The position numbers were made by a program, and so were the translations under genes. Shown here one piece after another: positions 47,066 to 55,935 of a stretch of 64,000 bases of DNA (its first letter is position 1; each line of letters begins with the position of its first letter). The notes under the pieces are model-generated. The model did not search any database and was not told the DNA's origin. It saw only the letters and a program-made list of their open reading frames with translations. The stretch covers positions 23,755-87,754 of the forward strand of contig DETU01000001.1 in the NCBI GenBank assembly GCA_002362175.1. Reading direction: 5' to 3'. The DNA comes from Ruminococcus sp. UBA3280 (GTDB lineage: Bacteria > Bacillota > Clostridia > Oscillospirales > Ruminococcaceae).

Positions 47066-48156
47066 TTCAGATTTTCACTTTCAACTCTGAGGTAGACAGC
47101 ACCGTTGATTTTGCCGTCGCTGATGTTCACGATTTCAAGAATATCGCCATATTTTGCCTTTATCTTGGTAGTTCCCGAAACGAGAGAAGTACCGCCGTAA
47201 TCCGCCGGTGTCATGCCGTAAACCGCCCGTGAAGAAGGGTTGATTTTATAAGAAAAAGTTCCGCCGGAAACTCCGTCCGTGACCGTTGCCACCGTTGTAC
47301 CTGCCGTGTCGCCCTTTGAAAGACCTGCGGAAAGCGTAGAATTGGCGTAAACGGCACGTATCGCCGAACTTCTGAGAACCTTATGACCGTAGACGTTTCG
47401 CCCCTGAACCGCACACGCTCCGATATACTGACCCGACTGCGACAGGTCCTGAATATGAACGTCGACAGCCCACTCCATAGCACGTGTGGCAAAACGCGGG
47501 TGACCGGCAATCATGGCAAGATTGGGCGTGCTGTCGTTCCATTCCTTGACCAGAAAACCGGCGATTTTTCCCATAGCACCGCTTTCTTTCACGCTGTCGC
47601 CGAGTTCGGAAGCGGACGTGAATTCATCGCATTTGAGGACGTGGGCATAAGCTTCGGGGGTAAGGAGAAGGTAGCGTTTTCCGTCGTCGGGGACGTTCGC
47701 CTTTGAAAGCTCCTTGCGGATTTCAACGATATAATCGTAAATAGTGTTCTTCGAGAGAGAACCGATGTTCATGACTTCCGCCCCTGAAAGAAGAACCGTT
47801 CCGCCGTCGATATCGACCTGTTTCGCCATAGCATAGCCACCGCTGTCAAGACGGTCGGCAACGAGATTGTCGGGTACATTTTCGGCATCAAATCCGTCAA
47901 TAAGTTCGTTTATAGCCTTGTCCTTGTCGATTAAAAGGGTAGTATAGCCGGTATTTCCGTGGGTAACCTGAATACCGTTTGCCCTGTCATAGTCGGAAAC
48001 GGCAACTTCATCGTCACGCACCGGAATTTTTACCGCCCCTGAAACCGCACTGCCTTCGTAATCGTTGTTGAAAACGAAACCGTCTGAAAGAACAAGTTCA
48101 CTGCGGAGTTTGGCAAGGACGAGGTCGGAATATCTTGTTTTTGATTCGTGCGACAT
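47062..48156 (-). CDS. Major capsid protein
   Basis: The 364-aa product starts MSHESKTRYSDLVLAKLRSE after GGAGGC. It has the core of N4-gp56/HK97-like capsids of Firmicutes phages (VFNNDYEGSAVSGAVKIPV, TTLLIDKDKAINELIDGF, RYLLLTPEAYAHVLKCDEF, HKVLRSSAIRAVYANS). A C-terminal beta domain of about 75 residues is added (TVTDGVSGGTFSYKINPSS). It comes right after the scaffold gene. Confidence 0.88.
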   Translation of the reverse strand: MSHESKTRYSDLVLAKLRSELVLSDGFVFNNDYEGSAVSGAVKIPVRDDEVAVSDYDRANGIQVTHGNTGYTTLLIDKDKAINELIDGFDAENVPDNLVADRLDSGGYAMAKQVDIDGGTVLLSGAEVMNIGSLSKNTIYDYIVEIRKELSKANVPDDGKRYLLLTPEAYAHVLKCDEFTSASELGDSVKESGAMGKIAGFLVKEWNDSTPNLAMIAGHPRFATRAMEWAVDVHIQDLSQSGQYIGACAVQGRNVYGHKVLRSSAIRAVYANSTLSAGLSKGDTAGTTVATVTDGVSGGTFSYKINPSSRAVYGMTPADYGGTSLVSGTTKIKAKYGDILEIVNISDGKINGAVYLRVESENLK

Positions 48157-48168
48157 AATTCAGCCTCC

Positions 48169-48588
48169 TTAATTTTTGTGGAAAAGATGTGGATTTTTCG
48201 CATAAAAAGCCTGTTCAACGGCATTTACCGTGCGTGGTGCTTTGCCTGAAGTTGACGCACTTACACGTTCTTCGGCATCAGGAATAAAAGCGTTACCGTG
48301 GTTTTTTCTGAAATCCTTCATAATTTCGTCACCACCGACAAGCTTGTCGCCCTCAAACTTCAGACCCTTTTTTTCAAGCATATCCGCAACATATTGTTCA
48401 TAAATATCATCTTTAAGACGTAAATTTTTAACATACTGGGTAAGCTTTGTGCGGTACTCAAAAGCCTTTCGCTCGCTTTCCGACTTCTCCCACTTTTCCT
48501 CAGTATCACGTAATTTTTCGGCAAGTGCTTCATATTCCTCCACCGAATAGACCTTTTCTTGCGTCTCTTTTGTTTCTTCTTCCGACAT
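48169..48588 (-). CDS. Capsid scaffold-like protein
   Basis: Start ATG 48588 (AAGGAGACTGAGA upstream). The 139-aa product is a long coiled coil (YSVEEYEALAEKLRDTEEKW, SERKAFEYRTKLTQYVKNLR) with a C-terminal segment NAVEQAFYAKNPHLFHKN. This is the DUF4355-like scaffold type placed directly before the capsid gene. Confidence 0.8.
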   Translation of the reverse strand: MSEEETKETQEKVYSVEEYEALAEKLRDTEEKWEKSESERKAFEYRTKLTQYVKNLRLKDDIYEQYVADMLEKKGLKFEGDKLVGGDEIMKDFRKNHGNAFIPDAEERVSASTSGKAPRTVNAVEQAFYAKNPHLFHKN

Positions 48589-48616
48589 TCTCAGTCTCCT
48601 TTTCGTTAAAATATCT

Positions 48617-48657
48617 ATAAAATAAAGACCACCCCTCACACGTATGCAAGGGTGGTC
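48617..48657 (-). terminator. Intrinsic-terminator-like hairpin inside the late operon
   Basis: On the minus strand GACCACCC and GGGTGGTC (with extra pairs) enclose a loop, followed by TTTATTTTAT. It lies between the ART-fusion module and the scaffold gene. Unmodified RNA polymerase should often stop here, which would starve the capsid and tail genes unless an antiterminator acts. Confidence 0.7.
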
Positions 48658-48769
48658 AATTATAGCGTTATTTCAGGGGAAAAACAACTAAAACAGCTTG
48701 TTTTTTCCGAAAAAAATATAAGTGAACTACCCATTGTCTAAAGCCGGTGGGATTGCGGTTGACACTATT

Positions 48770-49042
48770 TCAAAGTTCCTCCATAGTATATAACTCTTTT
48801 ATTTTTTTTATTAATACCTCGGGAAAATCTTTTTCCTCTATATTTACTGGTTCATAACCTGCTATCGCCCACTTTGTAAGAGTATTAGAAAATGGTATAA
48901 CGTTAATTCTTGGCAATTTTTCACTTCCGGAAAGTCCGACGTACTTACGATATCCTCTAGGATGCTTAAAAGGCTTATCAAGTTCAATTATTGCATAAAA
49001 TCCACAATCAGAACGATTTTTATCTATTAATACAATTCTCAT
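48770..49042 (-). CDS. Small protein following the toxin-like fusion; candidate immunity or partner
   Basis: From ATG 49042 the 90-aa product reads MRIVLIDKNRSDCGFYAIIE, YVGLSGSEKLPRINVIPFSN, TKWAIAGYEPVNIEEKDFPE. I do not recognise a family. It starts 11 nt after the stop of the minor head-ART fusion. Like the last 275 codons of that gene, it is clearly more A+T-rich than the rest of the prophage, so the two probably arrived together. An immunity or chaperone role is inference. Confidence 0.6.
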   Translation of the reverse strand: MRIVLIDKNRSDCGFYAIIELDKPFKHPRGYRKYVGLSGSEKLPRINVIPFSNTLTKWAIAGYEPVNIEEKDFPEVLIKKIKELYTMEEL

Positions 49043-49053
49043 AAATACCAACC

Positions 49054-51018
49054 TTAACTTTCTGTTTTTATAACCTTTATTCCAAGTTCCTCCAATTTGC
49101 CCTTTAAAGTGTAATCAATATTTCCTTGATAATATAATATTTCTACATCATCAAGTGATAAATTACCATGATATTGAAGTTCAATATATTCTGCCATTGC
49201 TTCATGACAAAATTCTATATGATTTTCAACTAAACCATTATTGTATTTTGCAGAGGTCTCAATAGTTTTGCCTGTAAAATTATCTTGTGGAACTGCACAT
49301 ACAGACGGTTCCGAAACCTTTCCAGCAAATAATAAGCTTTTATCTGTGATTCTGTTCAAAGAATCACCGACTGTAAAAGTTGTTCTGTCAAAAAGTTTAT
49401 TTTTATCAAACTGAATTATAATTTCTCCATAATCAGAAGCTTCTTCATCTTCAAAGGAAATAGTTTTATCCTTACCAGCAAGAAATCCATATTTTTCAAA
49501 ATCTCTGCCTTGAAGTTGAGAGGAATCAACTCCAAATAGTATTTCAGATGCTTCTTTCCTTATTTCCGGGTTGAAAGCACCCATTGAACTTTGTGTTTCC
49601 ATCTGATTTTTGAAATGCCTGTCATCTGAATCAAGAATAGTGTTTAATACACTTCCTCGAACTCTCATGCAGAAATCGCCATCATCAATCAAAGTTTTAA
49701 GTGCCTTTTCCACTGCCTCCTTATTTTCAGGTTTCATTATTTCTGTATTTTGGATTTTCTCCATATATGCAACTCTAGCTTTTTCATACCCTGACAGTGT
49801 TTTAGGTACTTTAATTGTACCATTATTCTCGACAGAAATCAAGTCATTTTGAATATGACTATTATTTGTATTAGTTTTACCATAATTCTGCTCTCTGAAA
49901 TAATCCCTGTCCTGACCGGTCTGCCTTATGAAATCACGCATTTTGTCCTGTCGGTCTCTGAGGAGAGCGTTCGCATGATTCATACTTTCCTGCATTGCCT
50001 GCCTGAGTTCAGGGTCGTCTGCCTCCTCAACGGCGACTTTAAAAGCCGACTGTTCACGTTTTGCCGCCCTGATTTCCCTTTCATAACGTCGCTGAATCTG
50101 CGAAATTTCGTACTGACTGTACATCTTACCGTTGTACTCAATATTTTTTTCGTCCAGTTTTTCGAGCTGCTGAGGAGTGTACGCCGGTTCACTTATTCCC
50201 TCGAAGAACGGAAACCAGTCGTGACGGCAGTTCCAGCCGCCGAACCCCTCGCCCGTGCCGTAACCGATGTCGCCGGTTGAAAGATAGCCACGCCGTCCGG
50301 AAAGGCTCACAACTTTGCCCTGCCACCTTGCGTGTTCAGGTCTTGCACCTGCATGGGCGGTGATTTCCATGAGGTCACAACCCATTTCGCCGGCATTAAT
50401 AAGCGAAATTTTTCGGACGGTCTGTCCGATACCTGTAAGTACTGAACGTCTCACCGCGACTTCAATCCTGTCCCGTTTTCCCGAAGGATACAAAACAGAA
50501 ATGCCGTCTTCTGCTGTCCTCCGGACAGCCTGTTTTATCGCCTCCTGATACGAAAAAGCACCGCTCACAACCTGCATATATGCCTGATTACAGGCGTTTA
50601 TGTACTCCATCTGCGAAGCGTTTGCTGTCGTCAGCGTCAGATTTTGCAGACTTCCGTTGCACTTCTCAATTCCCGCTTCAAGCGTCTGCAAAACCGCGTC
50701 AGACATCTTCACAACGCCCTCCAGCCCTGCCGCACGGTAACGCCTGTTGTCGTTCCCAATCGACTCAGAACCTGCATCTTCAAAAAGAGAATTCACCTGA
50801 TTTCGCGACAAATCCGTATATTTTGAAATCTCGGCAATAATTTCTTCATAGAGCCTTCCCGACTCCCGAAGCTGTTTTGCCTGCCATTTCGTCGCCTCCG
50901 TAACGCCCCCCATACGCACGATACGACTCGCCATGTCCTCAATAATCGCATTGTCGAGTTCTTCGTAAATTGTCGTAATCCGTTCGCAGAGACGGTCGTA
51001 TTCAGAAGGTGGAATCAT
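49054..51018 (-). CDS. Phage minor head protein fused to a DUF3626/ADP-ribosyltransferase-like domain
   Basis: The likely start is ATG 51018, spaced from GGGGGAA (an upstream frame to 51081 lacks this). The first 380 residues are a Phage_min_cap2/SPP1 gp7-like minor head protein: LYEEIIAEISKYTDLSRNQV, INACNQAYMQVVSGAFSYQE, TAHAGARPEHARWQGKV and GFGGWNCRHDWFPFFEGISE. Residues about 385-654 resemble DUF3626, a predicted ADP-ribosyltransferase toxin domain: RHFKNQMETQSSMGAF, KYGFLAG, DRTTFTVGDSLNR, AEYIELQYHGNLSLDDVEIL. Typical minor head proteins end before this domain. The fused part is A+T-rich. It may be packed in the virion and enter the cell with the DNA. Confidence 0.8.
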   Translation of the reverse strand: MIPPSEYDRLCERITTIYEELDNAIIEDMASRIVRMGGVTEATKWQAKQLRESGRLYEEIIAEISKYTDLSRNQVNSLFEDAGSESIGNDNRRYRAAGLEGVVKMSDAVLQTLEAGIEKCNGSLQNLTLTTANASQMEYINACNQAYMQVVSGAFSYQEAIKQAVRRTAEDGISVLYPSGKRDRIEVAVRRSVLTGIGQTVRKISLINAGEMGCDLMEITAHAGARPEHARWQGKVVSLSGRRGYLSTGDIGYGTGEGFGGWNCRHDWFPFFEGISEPAYTPQQLEKLDEKNIEYNGKMYSQYEISQIQRRYEREIRAAKREQSAFKVAVEEADDPELRQAMQESMNHANALLRDRQDKMRDFIRQTGQDRDYFREQNYGKTNTNNSHIQNDLISVENNGTIKVPKTLSGYEKARVAYMEKIQNTEIMKPENKEAVEKALKTLIDDGDFCMRVRGSVLNTILDSDDRHFKNQMETQSSMGAFNPEIRKEASEILFGVDSSQLQGRDFEKYGFLAGKDKTISFEDEEASDYGEIIIQFDKNKLFDRTTFTVGDSLNRITDKSLLFAGKVSEPSVCAVPQDNFTGKTIETSAKYNNGLVENHIEFCHEAMAEYIELQYHGNLSLDDVEILYYQGNIDYTLKGKLEELGIKVIKTES

Positions 51019-52348
51019 CGGCATTTCCCCCGAAAATTCGCCGTTTTTCAGGCATATACTTACTTGCCTCACTTTCCTCACAACCGAAATACCACGCTAA
51101 AAATTTCTCTCCCGAAAGCAGTCCGGCGGTCACCATCTGCAAACGTCTCTGAAATTCCTTGTCCGTATCTTCAAGCACTCCGTCGCCGAAACTACACGTG
51201 ATTTTCACGTCCCCGCTCTTTCTGTTTTCGTAGTAATCACGCAGATATTTCATGCCGTAAAGCGTTTCTTCCAGCGATATCCGGAGATTTTCCTGAATAT
51301 CGCAGACCCTGCTGTGACTTCTCTGCTTGCTCGAGCGGATTTCCTCCGCCGTCTTCTCCACGCTGTCGACCTCCGAAAGAAATCCGTAACTCAGACCGCA
51401 GGCGTTTTCAATTCTCCTCATAATCTGATTGAACGCGTTAAAATACGAAATATCGCGGATTTCGGGCGAATAGGTGTTGAAGATGCTGTTGTCGTTGCTG
51501 CCCGTTTTGCCGTAAGTATGGTACATACGTTCACGACCTTTCGGCAGAATCGGCTTTCCGTCCCTGAACCTGAAAAGGTCTTCACTTGCGTCAATCGCAC
51601 GCTCCGAAGATTCAAGCTCCCACAAAATCCTCTCCCACTGAATATCTGCGTCACGGATAAAGCCGACAGCGTCCGAAAATACCGATATTCCGAGCGATGA
51701 GCCGATGTCGACGCTGTTTGAGTCAGGTGTCCTGAACACCGAAAAAAGCGGTTGACGGACGTTTTCAAAAACCTTTTCTTTCGTCATTCCGCTCCATTCG
51801 GGAACTTCCTCCAGTCCACATTCAGCCCCGATAAACGAGGGATTTCCCGACTTGAAACAGTAGTTTGTAACTTTGTGCGTCATATTCTTACGGTTATAGT
51901 CATGAACCTCAATCCGTGTATAACTTGTTTTGCCAATCGTTACAGTCTCCGGACAAGCGATAGAATCGCACGAATCGTCCGTATATTTTATCGGCAGATA
52001 TTCATTCTGTGGTACAATATCGACACGTGTCGTCCCGTCCCAGTAAGGCTTGAAAACCATTCCGCCGATTGCAAGACCAAAATCGAGTTTTCGGCGTAAT
52101 TTCGGGATAAATCCCTGAAAAGCCCTGTCAAGTTCCTCGTCGTTTACGGAAACCGAAAATTCCTTCATTATCAGCCTTTTAAGTTCCTTTGCAACTACCG
52201 CCGGAATTTTCAGCGGTCGCACCCGTCCCGACTGCCATTCCGCGTCGTTCAGATAAAGTTTTTCCCAGAAAGCCATTTTCCGCGACATTTCGCCACTTAT
52301 CAGGCATGGCACTTTTATTGCCGCCGCTATTTCCCTTGCGTCTGTCAA
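51002..52348 (-). CDS. Phage portal protein (A118/SPP1 type)
   Basis: The 448-aa product has AIKVPCLISGEMSRKMAFW, GGMVFKPYWDGTTRVDIVPQ, FSVFRTPDSNSVDIGSSLGI, QRSHSRVCDIQENLRISLEE and the late GEKFLAWYFGCEESEASKYM. These fit the A118-like portal family. The start overlaps the terminase stop by 4 nt. It forms the dodecameric DNA gate of the head. Confidence 0.88.
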   Translation of the reverse strand: MTDAREIAAAIKVPCLISGEMSRKMAFWEKLYLNDAEWQSGRVRPLKIPAVVAKELKRLIMKEFSVSVNDEELDRAFQGFIPKLRRKLDFGLAIGGMVFKPYWDGTTRVDIVPQNEYLPIKYTDDSCDSIACPETVTIGKTSYTRIEVHDYNRKNMTHKVTNYCFKSGNPSFIGAECGLEEVPEWSGMTKEKVFENVRQPLFSVFRTPDSNSVDIGSSLGISVFSDAVGFIRDADIQWERILWELESSERAIDASEDLFRFRDGKPILPKGRERMYHTYGKTGSNDNSIFNTYSPEIRDISYFNAFNQIMRRIENACGLSYGFLSEVDSVEKTAEEIRSSKQRSHSRVCDIQENLRISLEETLYGMKYLRDYYENRKSGDVKITCSFGDGVLEDTDKEFQRRLQMVTAGLLSGEKFLAWYFGCEESEASKYMPEKRRIFGGNADDSTF

Positions 52349-53589
52349 CTGCCCTCACCTCCGAAATCCCTCAGTGTACGCCACATAATTGTTTTTACAA
52401 AATACCTCATATCGTCCATAGCGTGGTCATTTTCCTTGATTGGAACGTCCTTTCCCGATTTTTCGTCCCAGCGGTAAAGGGCGAATTCGCGGAGCGTATC
52501 ACGGCAGTTTTCCGAAAAATGAAGCCGTCCGGCAGTCAGCAGACTTGCAACGTTGCGAATGCCGTCAGCCACCGAATTATCGGCTTTTTTCACGCGGAAT
52601 TGCCCGTGCCTGCGTATACATTCGATGAAACTCAGTGCCGAAGGGTCGACGATAACGTAGTTTATCTTTCCGGCAAGATTTCCGGCGAGCCGTTCGAGTT
52701 CCGAATAATGCTCCTCGTCAGTTTTCTGACTTTTTCGACGACCGTCGTAATAACTTTCACGGATACGATAGCCGTGACCGTCCTCAGAGAGCAGCCAGAG
52801 TCCCATTGAACACGGATTCCTTGTGCCGTAATCAATGCTGACGTAATATTCACCTTTCGGCAATATTTCGGGAATTCCGACGTTTTTCCGCCTGTCGAAC
52901 ATACTGTAGATTATCCCCTCGGCAACCACCCATTTCCCGAGAATAAACCTCTCATAAAAAACGCCGGAATAAAGATTTTCGTAACGTTTTTTTATTTTCG
53001 GGTCGAGTGAAAAGTTGTCATTCATGTCGAAATGAAGGTAAAAAACGTTCTTTTCACGGCTTTTCCGAATCCACTCCTTGTAGAACCAATGTTCCGGCGA
53101 ATCGGGGTTACAGTTGAACCAGAATTTTGAACCCTTTTCCGAACATCTCGCTAAAGCCTGTTCCACGAAAGAACGTGGCATCAATGCGACCTCGTCGAAC
53201 ATAATCCCCGCAAGCGTCAGACCCTGCACAAGCTGACAACTGCTTTCATCTTTACCGCCGAAAAAATAGTATCTGTTTTTGTGTCCATACATCAAAATAT
53301 CGAGGAAATTCCGGCTTAAATTCACCTTGATTTTCACAATGCCTTCCAGCCATTTCTGCATCGGTGTTATGACGTTTCTTTTCAGTGAACTGACTGTTTT
53401 TCCGCATAAAGCGAAATTCTGACTGCTGAAATTTTTCATGCTCCAGAGCACGAACCCGACCGTCATCGACATCGTTTTTCCGCTTCTCACCGAGCCGTCG
53501 CAGATTACAGCGTCATAATTTTTCGTGTCGGACTGCGACCACCAGAGCATCGCCCGAAGCTGTTTCGGAGATAATTTTTCATACATCAT
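52345..53589 (-). CDS. terL: Terminase large subunit
   Basis: The 414-aa product has Walker A CDGSVRSGKTMSMT, the Walker B-like LAGIMFDEVALMPRSFVEQ, the coupling motif FNCNPDSPEHWFYKEW and nuclease Asp residues (VSIDYGTRNPCSMGLWLL, KINYVIVDPSALSFIE, NDHAMDDMRYFVKT). It is of PBSX/Terminase_3 type. It packages DNA into the head, in Mu-like phages by headful from within host DNA. Confidence 0.92.
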   Translation of the reverse strand: MMYEKLSPKQLRAMLWWSQSDTKNYDAVICDGSVRSGKTMSMTVGFVLWSMKNFSSQNFALCGKTVSSLKRNVITPMQKWLEGIVKIKVNLSRNFLDILMYGHKNRYYFFGGKDESSCQLVQGLTLAGIMFDEVALMPRSFVEQALARCSEKGSKFWFNCNPDSPEHWFYKEWIRKSREKNVFYLHFDMNDNFSLDPKIKKRYENLYSGVFYERFILGKWVVAEGIIYSMFDRRKNVGIPEILPKGEYYVSIDYGTRNPCSMGLWLLSEDGHGYRIRESYYDGRRKSQKTDEEHYSELERLAGNLAGKINYVIVDPSALSFIECIRRHGQFRVKKADNSVADGIRNVASLLTAGRLHFSENCRDTLREFALYRWDEKSGKDVPIKENDHAMDDMRYFVKTIMWRTLRDFGGEGS

Positions 53590-53900
53590 TTTTTCAGACC
53601 GTCCTCAATAATTTCAAATAAGTTAGACAGGTGTCTATCTTCTGAACCAACGGTATTTCCGGACAAAACGTCATTTATAGTTTTTGAGATTTCAGTTTCC
53701 GCCGAAATAATCTCACGGTTTTCCTTCAGAAATTCGTAAAGTTCAAGATGACGTTTTCTGAATTCCTCTGCAATTTCCTTTCGCCGACATTGTTCGGAAG
53801 TATTCAGAAAAGTCTTTAAAAACGCCTTGAAATCGGAGAAATCAGCCTTTTCGACTGGTGTCGGAAAACTTCCGTTCTTCTTCGTTCCTTCGTAAAGCAT
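53586..53900 (-). CDS. Phage protein of unknown function upstream of terL
   Basis: From ATG 53900 the product is 104 aa, mostly helical (KADFSDFKAFLKTFLNTSEQ, RRKEIAEEFRKRHLELYEFL, LSNLFEIIEDGLKK). A TTG start at 53921 or a longer frame to 54038 is possible. It overlaps terL by 4 nt. Position would fit a second small terminase-like or DNA-binding subunit. The DNA near 53624-53637 also contains one copy of the operator palindrome TAGACAGGTGTCTA. Confidence 0.5.
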   Translation of the reverse strand: MLYEGTKKNGSFPTPVEKADFSDFKAFLKTFLNTSEQCRRKEIAEEFRKRHLELYEFLKENREIISAETEISKTINDVLSGNTVGSEDRHLSNLFEIIEDGLKK

Positions 53901-54121
53901 TTTTACACTTTTTTTTCTTATGTTCAAAATCCGCCCTTCTTTCCGCACAAAAATAAGGCGTAAAAACGCCCGTAATTCCGCTTGTATAATTCGACCGCCA
54001 GCCTTTTTCAAACGCCCTGAAACGCCTTTAAACAGCACTTAAACGGTCTTTTGGGTATGCGTTGCTATTCGGACTTTTCTGAATTGAAAATCCGTTCTGA
54101 AAAATATGCCGTGTGCCTTCG

Positions 54122-54649
54122 TCAGTCGGGACGAATCAACCGCAATGACTCCCTCACACTGTTTTCCGTTTTCCTCACAGGCAGGATAATCGTGTGCCTT
54201 TTTCCGCAAAGTTCCAGCCCGATTCCCGCACGCCTCTGCCTCAGGTCTATGAAAGTGATTCTCTCCTCATACTTTTTCAGTATTCCGGAAACCACCTTTT
54301 TAGTGCCGTCCGCCATAACTTCAATCTCCGATGCCCTTACCGCCTCACCGCCGTTATTCAGCAACATAACGTACTTTTTTTCATCATCAGGCAGTGGCTC
54401 GGGGTATTCCGCACCCAGAATCCTCACAACTTCCCTCACCGACCTTATCAGCCGGTAATTTTCCACAGTCATCTCACATTCCACAAAAACATACTGCGGA
54501 AAAATCGGCTTTATCCTCGTCTTTTCACCGCTTTTGTTCCTCAGAATCACTTCCTCCTTCGGCAAAAAAACGGTAATCCCCATTTCCTCCAGAGCCTCCC
54601 GGACCTTGCTTTCCTTGTCAAATTTCACCTGCAAAACGTAAATTTCCAC
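54122..54649 (-). CDS. NusG-family transcription elongation paralogue (LoaP/RfaH-like) in the late operon
   Basis: The 175-aa product has a NusG N-terminal domain (MEIYVLQVKFDKESKVREAL, PIFPQYVFVECEMTVENYRL, RSVREVVRILGAEYPEPLPD) and a KOW-type C-terminal domain (KKVVSGILKKYEERITFIDL, GIGLELCGKRHTIILPVRKT). PxFPxYVFVE is the NusG signature. Specialised NusG paralogues such as RfaH and LoaP are processive antiterminators for single operons. It lies 3 nt after the DUF3486 gene and precedes terL; hairpin terminators at 56220-56249 and 48617-48657 are possible targets. Confidence 0.85.
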   Translation of the reverse strand: MEIYVLQVKFDKESKVREALEEMGITVFLPKEEVILRNKSGEKTRIKPIFPQYVFVECEMTVENYRLIRSVREVVRILGAEYPEPLPDDEKKYVMLLNNGGEAVRASEIEVMADGTKKVVSGILKKYEERITFIDLRQRRAGIGLELCGKRHTIILPVRKTENSVRESLRLIRPD

Positions 54650-54652
54650 CTC

Positions 54653-55192
54653 TCACACCTCCTCCGTTTTCATTTTCAGAAACTTCTTCACTTCCCTGTA
54701 AAGTTCCGGTTTTTCCTCTGCCATAGCCTCAAAAATCAGCGACCGGAACTGTTCAAGACCCATTTCAAGCACCTCTTTGTTCTGAACGTCCGCACGCCTT
54801 TTGACCGCAACCGCACGTGTCAGTGCAGATGTGTGCCGGATTAAAGCGTCCATGTCCCTGCCTGCGATTTCCGACTCGCCCATTTCATTAACTGAATTAA
54901 TCAGCCTGTTTCCTGCGATTCTCAGGATTCCTTCCGTAACGTCAAGATTCGGATAACGCTCCGTTTCCTCCATAATCGCACGGAAATTTTCCTGACTCAT
55001 TCGCAGAGAATCGAGCGTACTCATAAGATTTTTGGCGTATCGCCCCACCGAAGCCGTCGAAACGCTCACCCCGTGCGACTTTATGTAATCGACGATTTCG
55101 CGGTAATATGCACCCGCCCTAATCATCTCGTCGACCGCCTCCCTCACCGGAGGGTCAAGCTTGTCAATCTTTGAATGTTTCCTGTTTTTCAC
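54653..55192 (-). CDS. DUF3486 family protein (Mu Gp27-like small terminase)
   Basis: The 179-aa product reads KNRKHSKIDKLDPPVREAVD, MIRAGAYYREIVDYIKSHGV, SVSTASVGRYAKNLMS, then long helices. KIDxLPxxVRxxVDxxL and the helix-turn-helix GVSxSxxSVxRY are the DUF3486 hallmark, found in Mu-like phages as Gp27. It probably acts as the DNA-recognising terminase subunit. Confidence 0.9.
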   Translation of the reverse strand: MKNRKHSKIDKLDPPVREAVDEMIRAGAYYREIVDYIKSHGVSVSTASVGRYAKNLMSTLDSLRMSQENFRAIMEETERYPNLDVTEGILRIAGNRLINSVNEMGESEIAGRDMDALIRHTSALTRAVAVKRRADVQNKEVLEMGLEQFRSLIFEAMAEEKPELYREVKKFLKMKTEEV

Positions 55193-55203
55193 GAAATCAC
55201 CGC

Positions 55204-55539
55204 CTAAACGTCAATACATTCGTCCGACTTCACGCAGGCAATAATTTTTATTCCCTCCGCCGAAACCTTGGCTTCAATCTCCTCAAAATCGCAGTCAGCG
55301 AGGGTTGTCGGCTGTTTATCGCGGATATTCCTCATATTCACGTACCCCGATTCCGAAAGATAATTCACGCTGTCCCTCAGTTCCGATTCAGTCATAGACG
55401 GCTCAAGGGCGTACCTCAGTTCCGTAAGTGCGACATATTTAGTACGCAGAAGATTTATTCCTTTCAGTACTATTCCATTATTTCTGAAAGTCTTTTTTTG
55501 TCTGATTCTGCTCTGCATTTCTTCAAAGTCCAATTTCAA
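55204..55539 (-). CDS. Winged-helix-like protein of Mu-type prophages (Gp26-like)
   Basis: The 111-aa product (FRNNGIVLKGINLLRTKYVA, LTELRYALEPSMTESELRDS, VNYLSESGYVNMRNIRDKQP, SAEGIKIIACVKSDECIDV) has the winged-helix order helix-helix-wing and is placed just before DUF3486, like the Gp26-type genes in Mu relatives. Overlaps the upstream gene by 4 nt. Confidence 0.65.
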   Translation of the reverse strand: MKLDFEEMQSRIRQKKTFRNNGIVLKGINLLRTKYVALTELRYALEPSMTESELRDSVNYLSESGYVNMRNIRDKQPTTLADCDFEEIEAKVSAEGIKIIACVKSDECIDV

Positions 55540-55856
55540 TCACTCCTCTGAAGCCGGTCAATCTTGTTTTCCAGACGTGTCATCACACGGATAAAATCCT
55601 CATTTTTGGTAGTATGTTCCTTGATGTAGTCCAGACTGCTTTCCAGCTTCCGCATCGTCTCCTTGATTTCACTCACTTCCGCCTTTGTCGCATACTTTTC
55701 AGTCAGCATATACTGTTCCTCACGGTTTTTCCTCACTTCCGATTCAAGCCTTTCCGTCTTCTTCATAGTCCGCCCAAGCAGACCGCCGATTATACTTATT
55801 AATACAAATATCGCAAGTAAAATTATATTTCCCGTTTCCAAATTCTCACCGTCCAA
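55536..55856 (-). CDS. Membrane-anchored coiled-coil protein of the Mu-like module
   Basis: The 106-aa product has one N-terminal membrane helix (NIILLAIFVLISIIGGLLG) and a long coiled coil (ERLESEVRKNREEQYMLTEK, VSEIKETMRKLESSLDYIKE). Size and place resemble Gp25-like proteins of Mu relatives. The single helix plus coil also resembles an inner-membrane spanin or a holin accessory, but no partner is seen. Confidence 0.6.
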   Translation of the reverse strand: MDGENLETGNIILLAIFVLISIIGGLLGRTMKKTERLESEVRKNREEQYMLTEKYATKAEVSEIKETMRKLESSLDYIKEHTTKNEDFIRVMTRLENKIDRLQRSD

Positions 55857-55935
55857 AAAAAACGCTATAACCGGTTTTCCCGATTATAGCATGAAATTTT
55901 GCAGAATTCCACCGCAGAATTACGGGAAAATTCTG

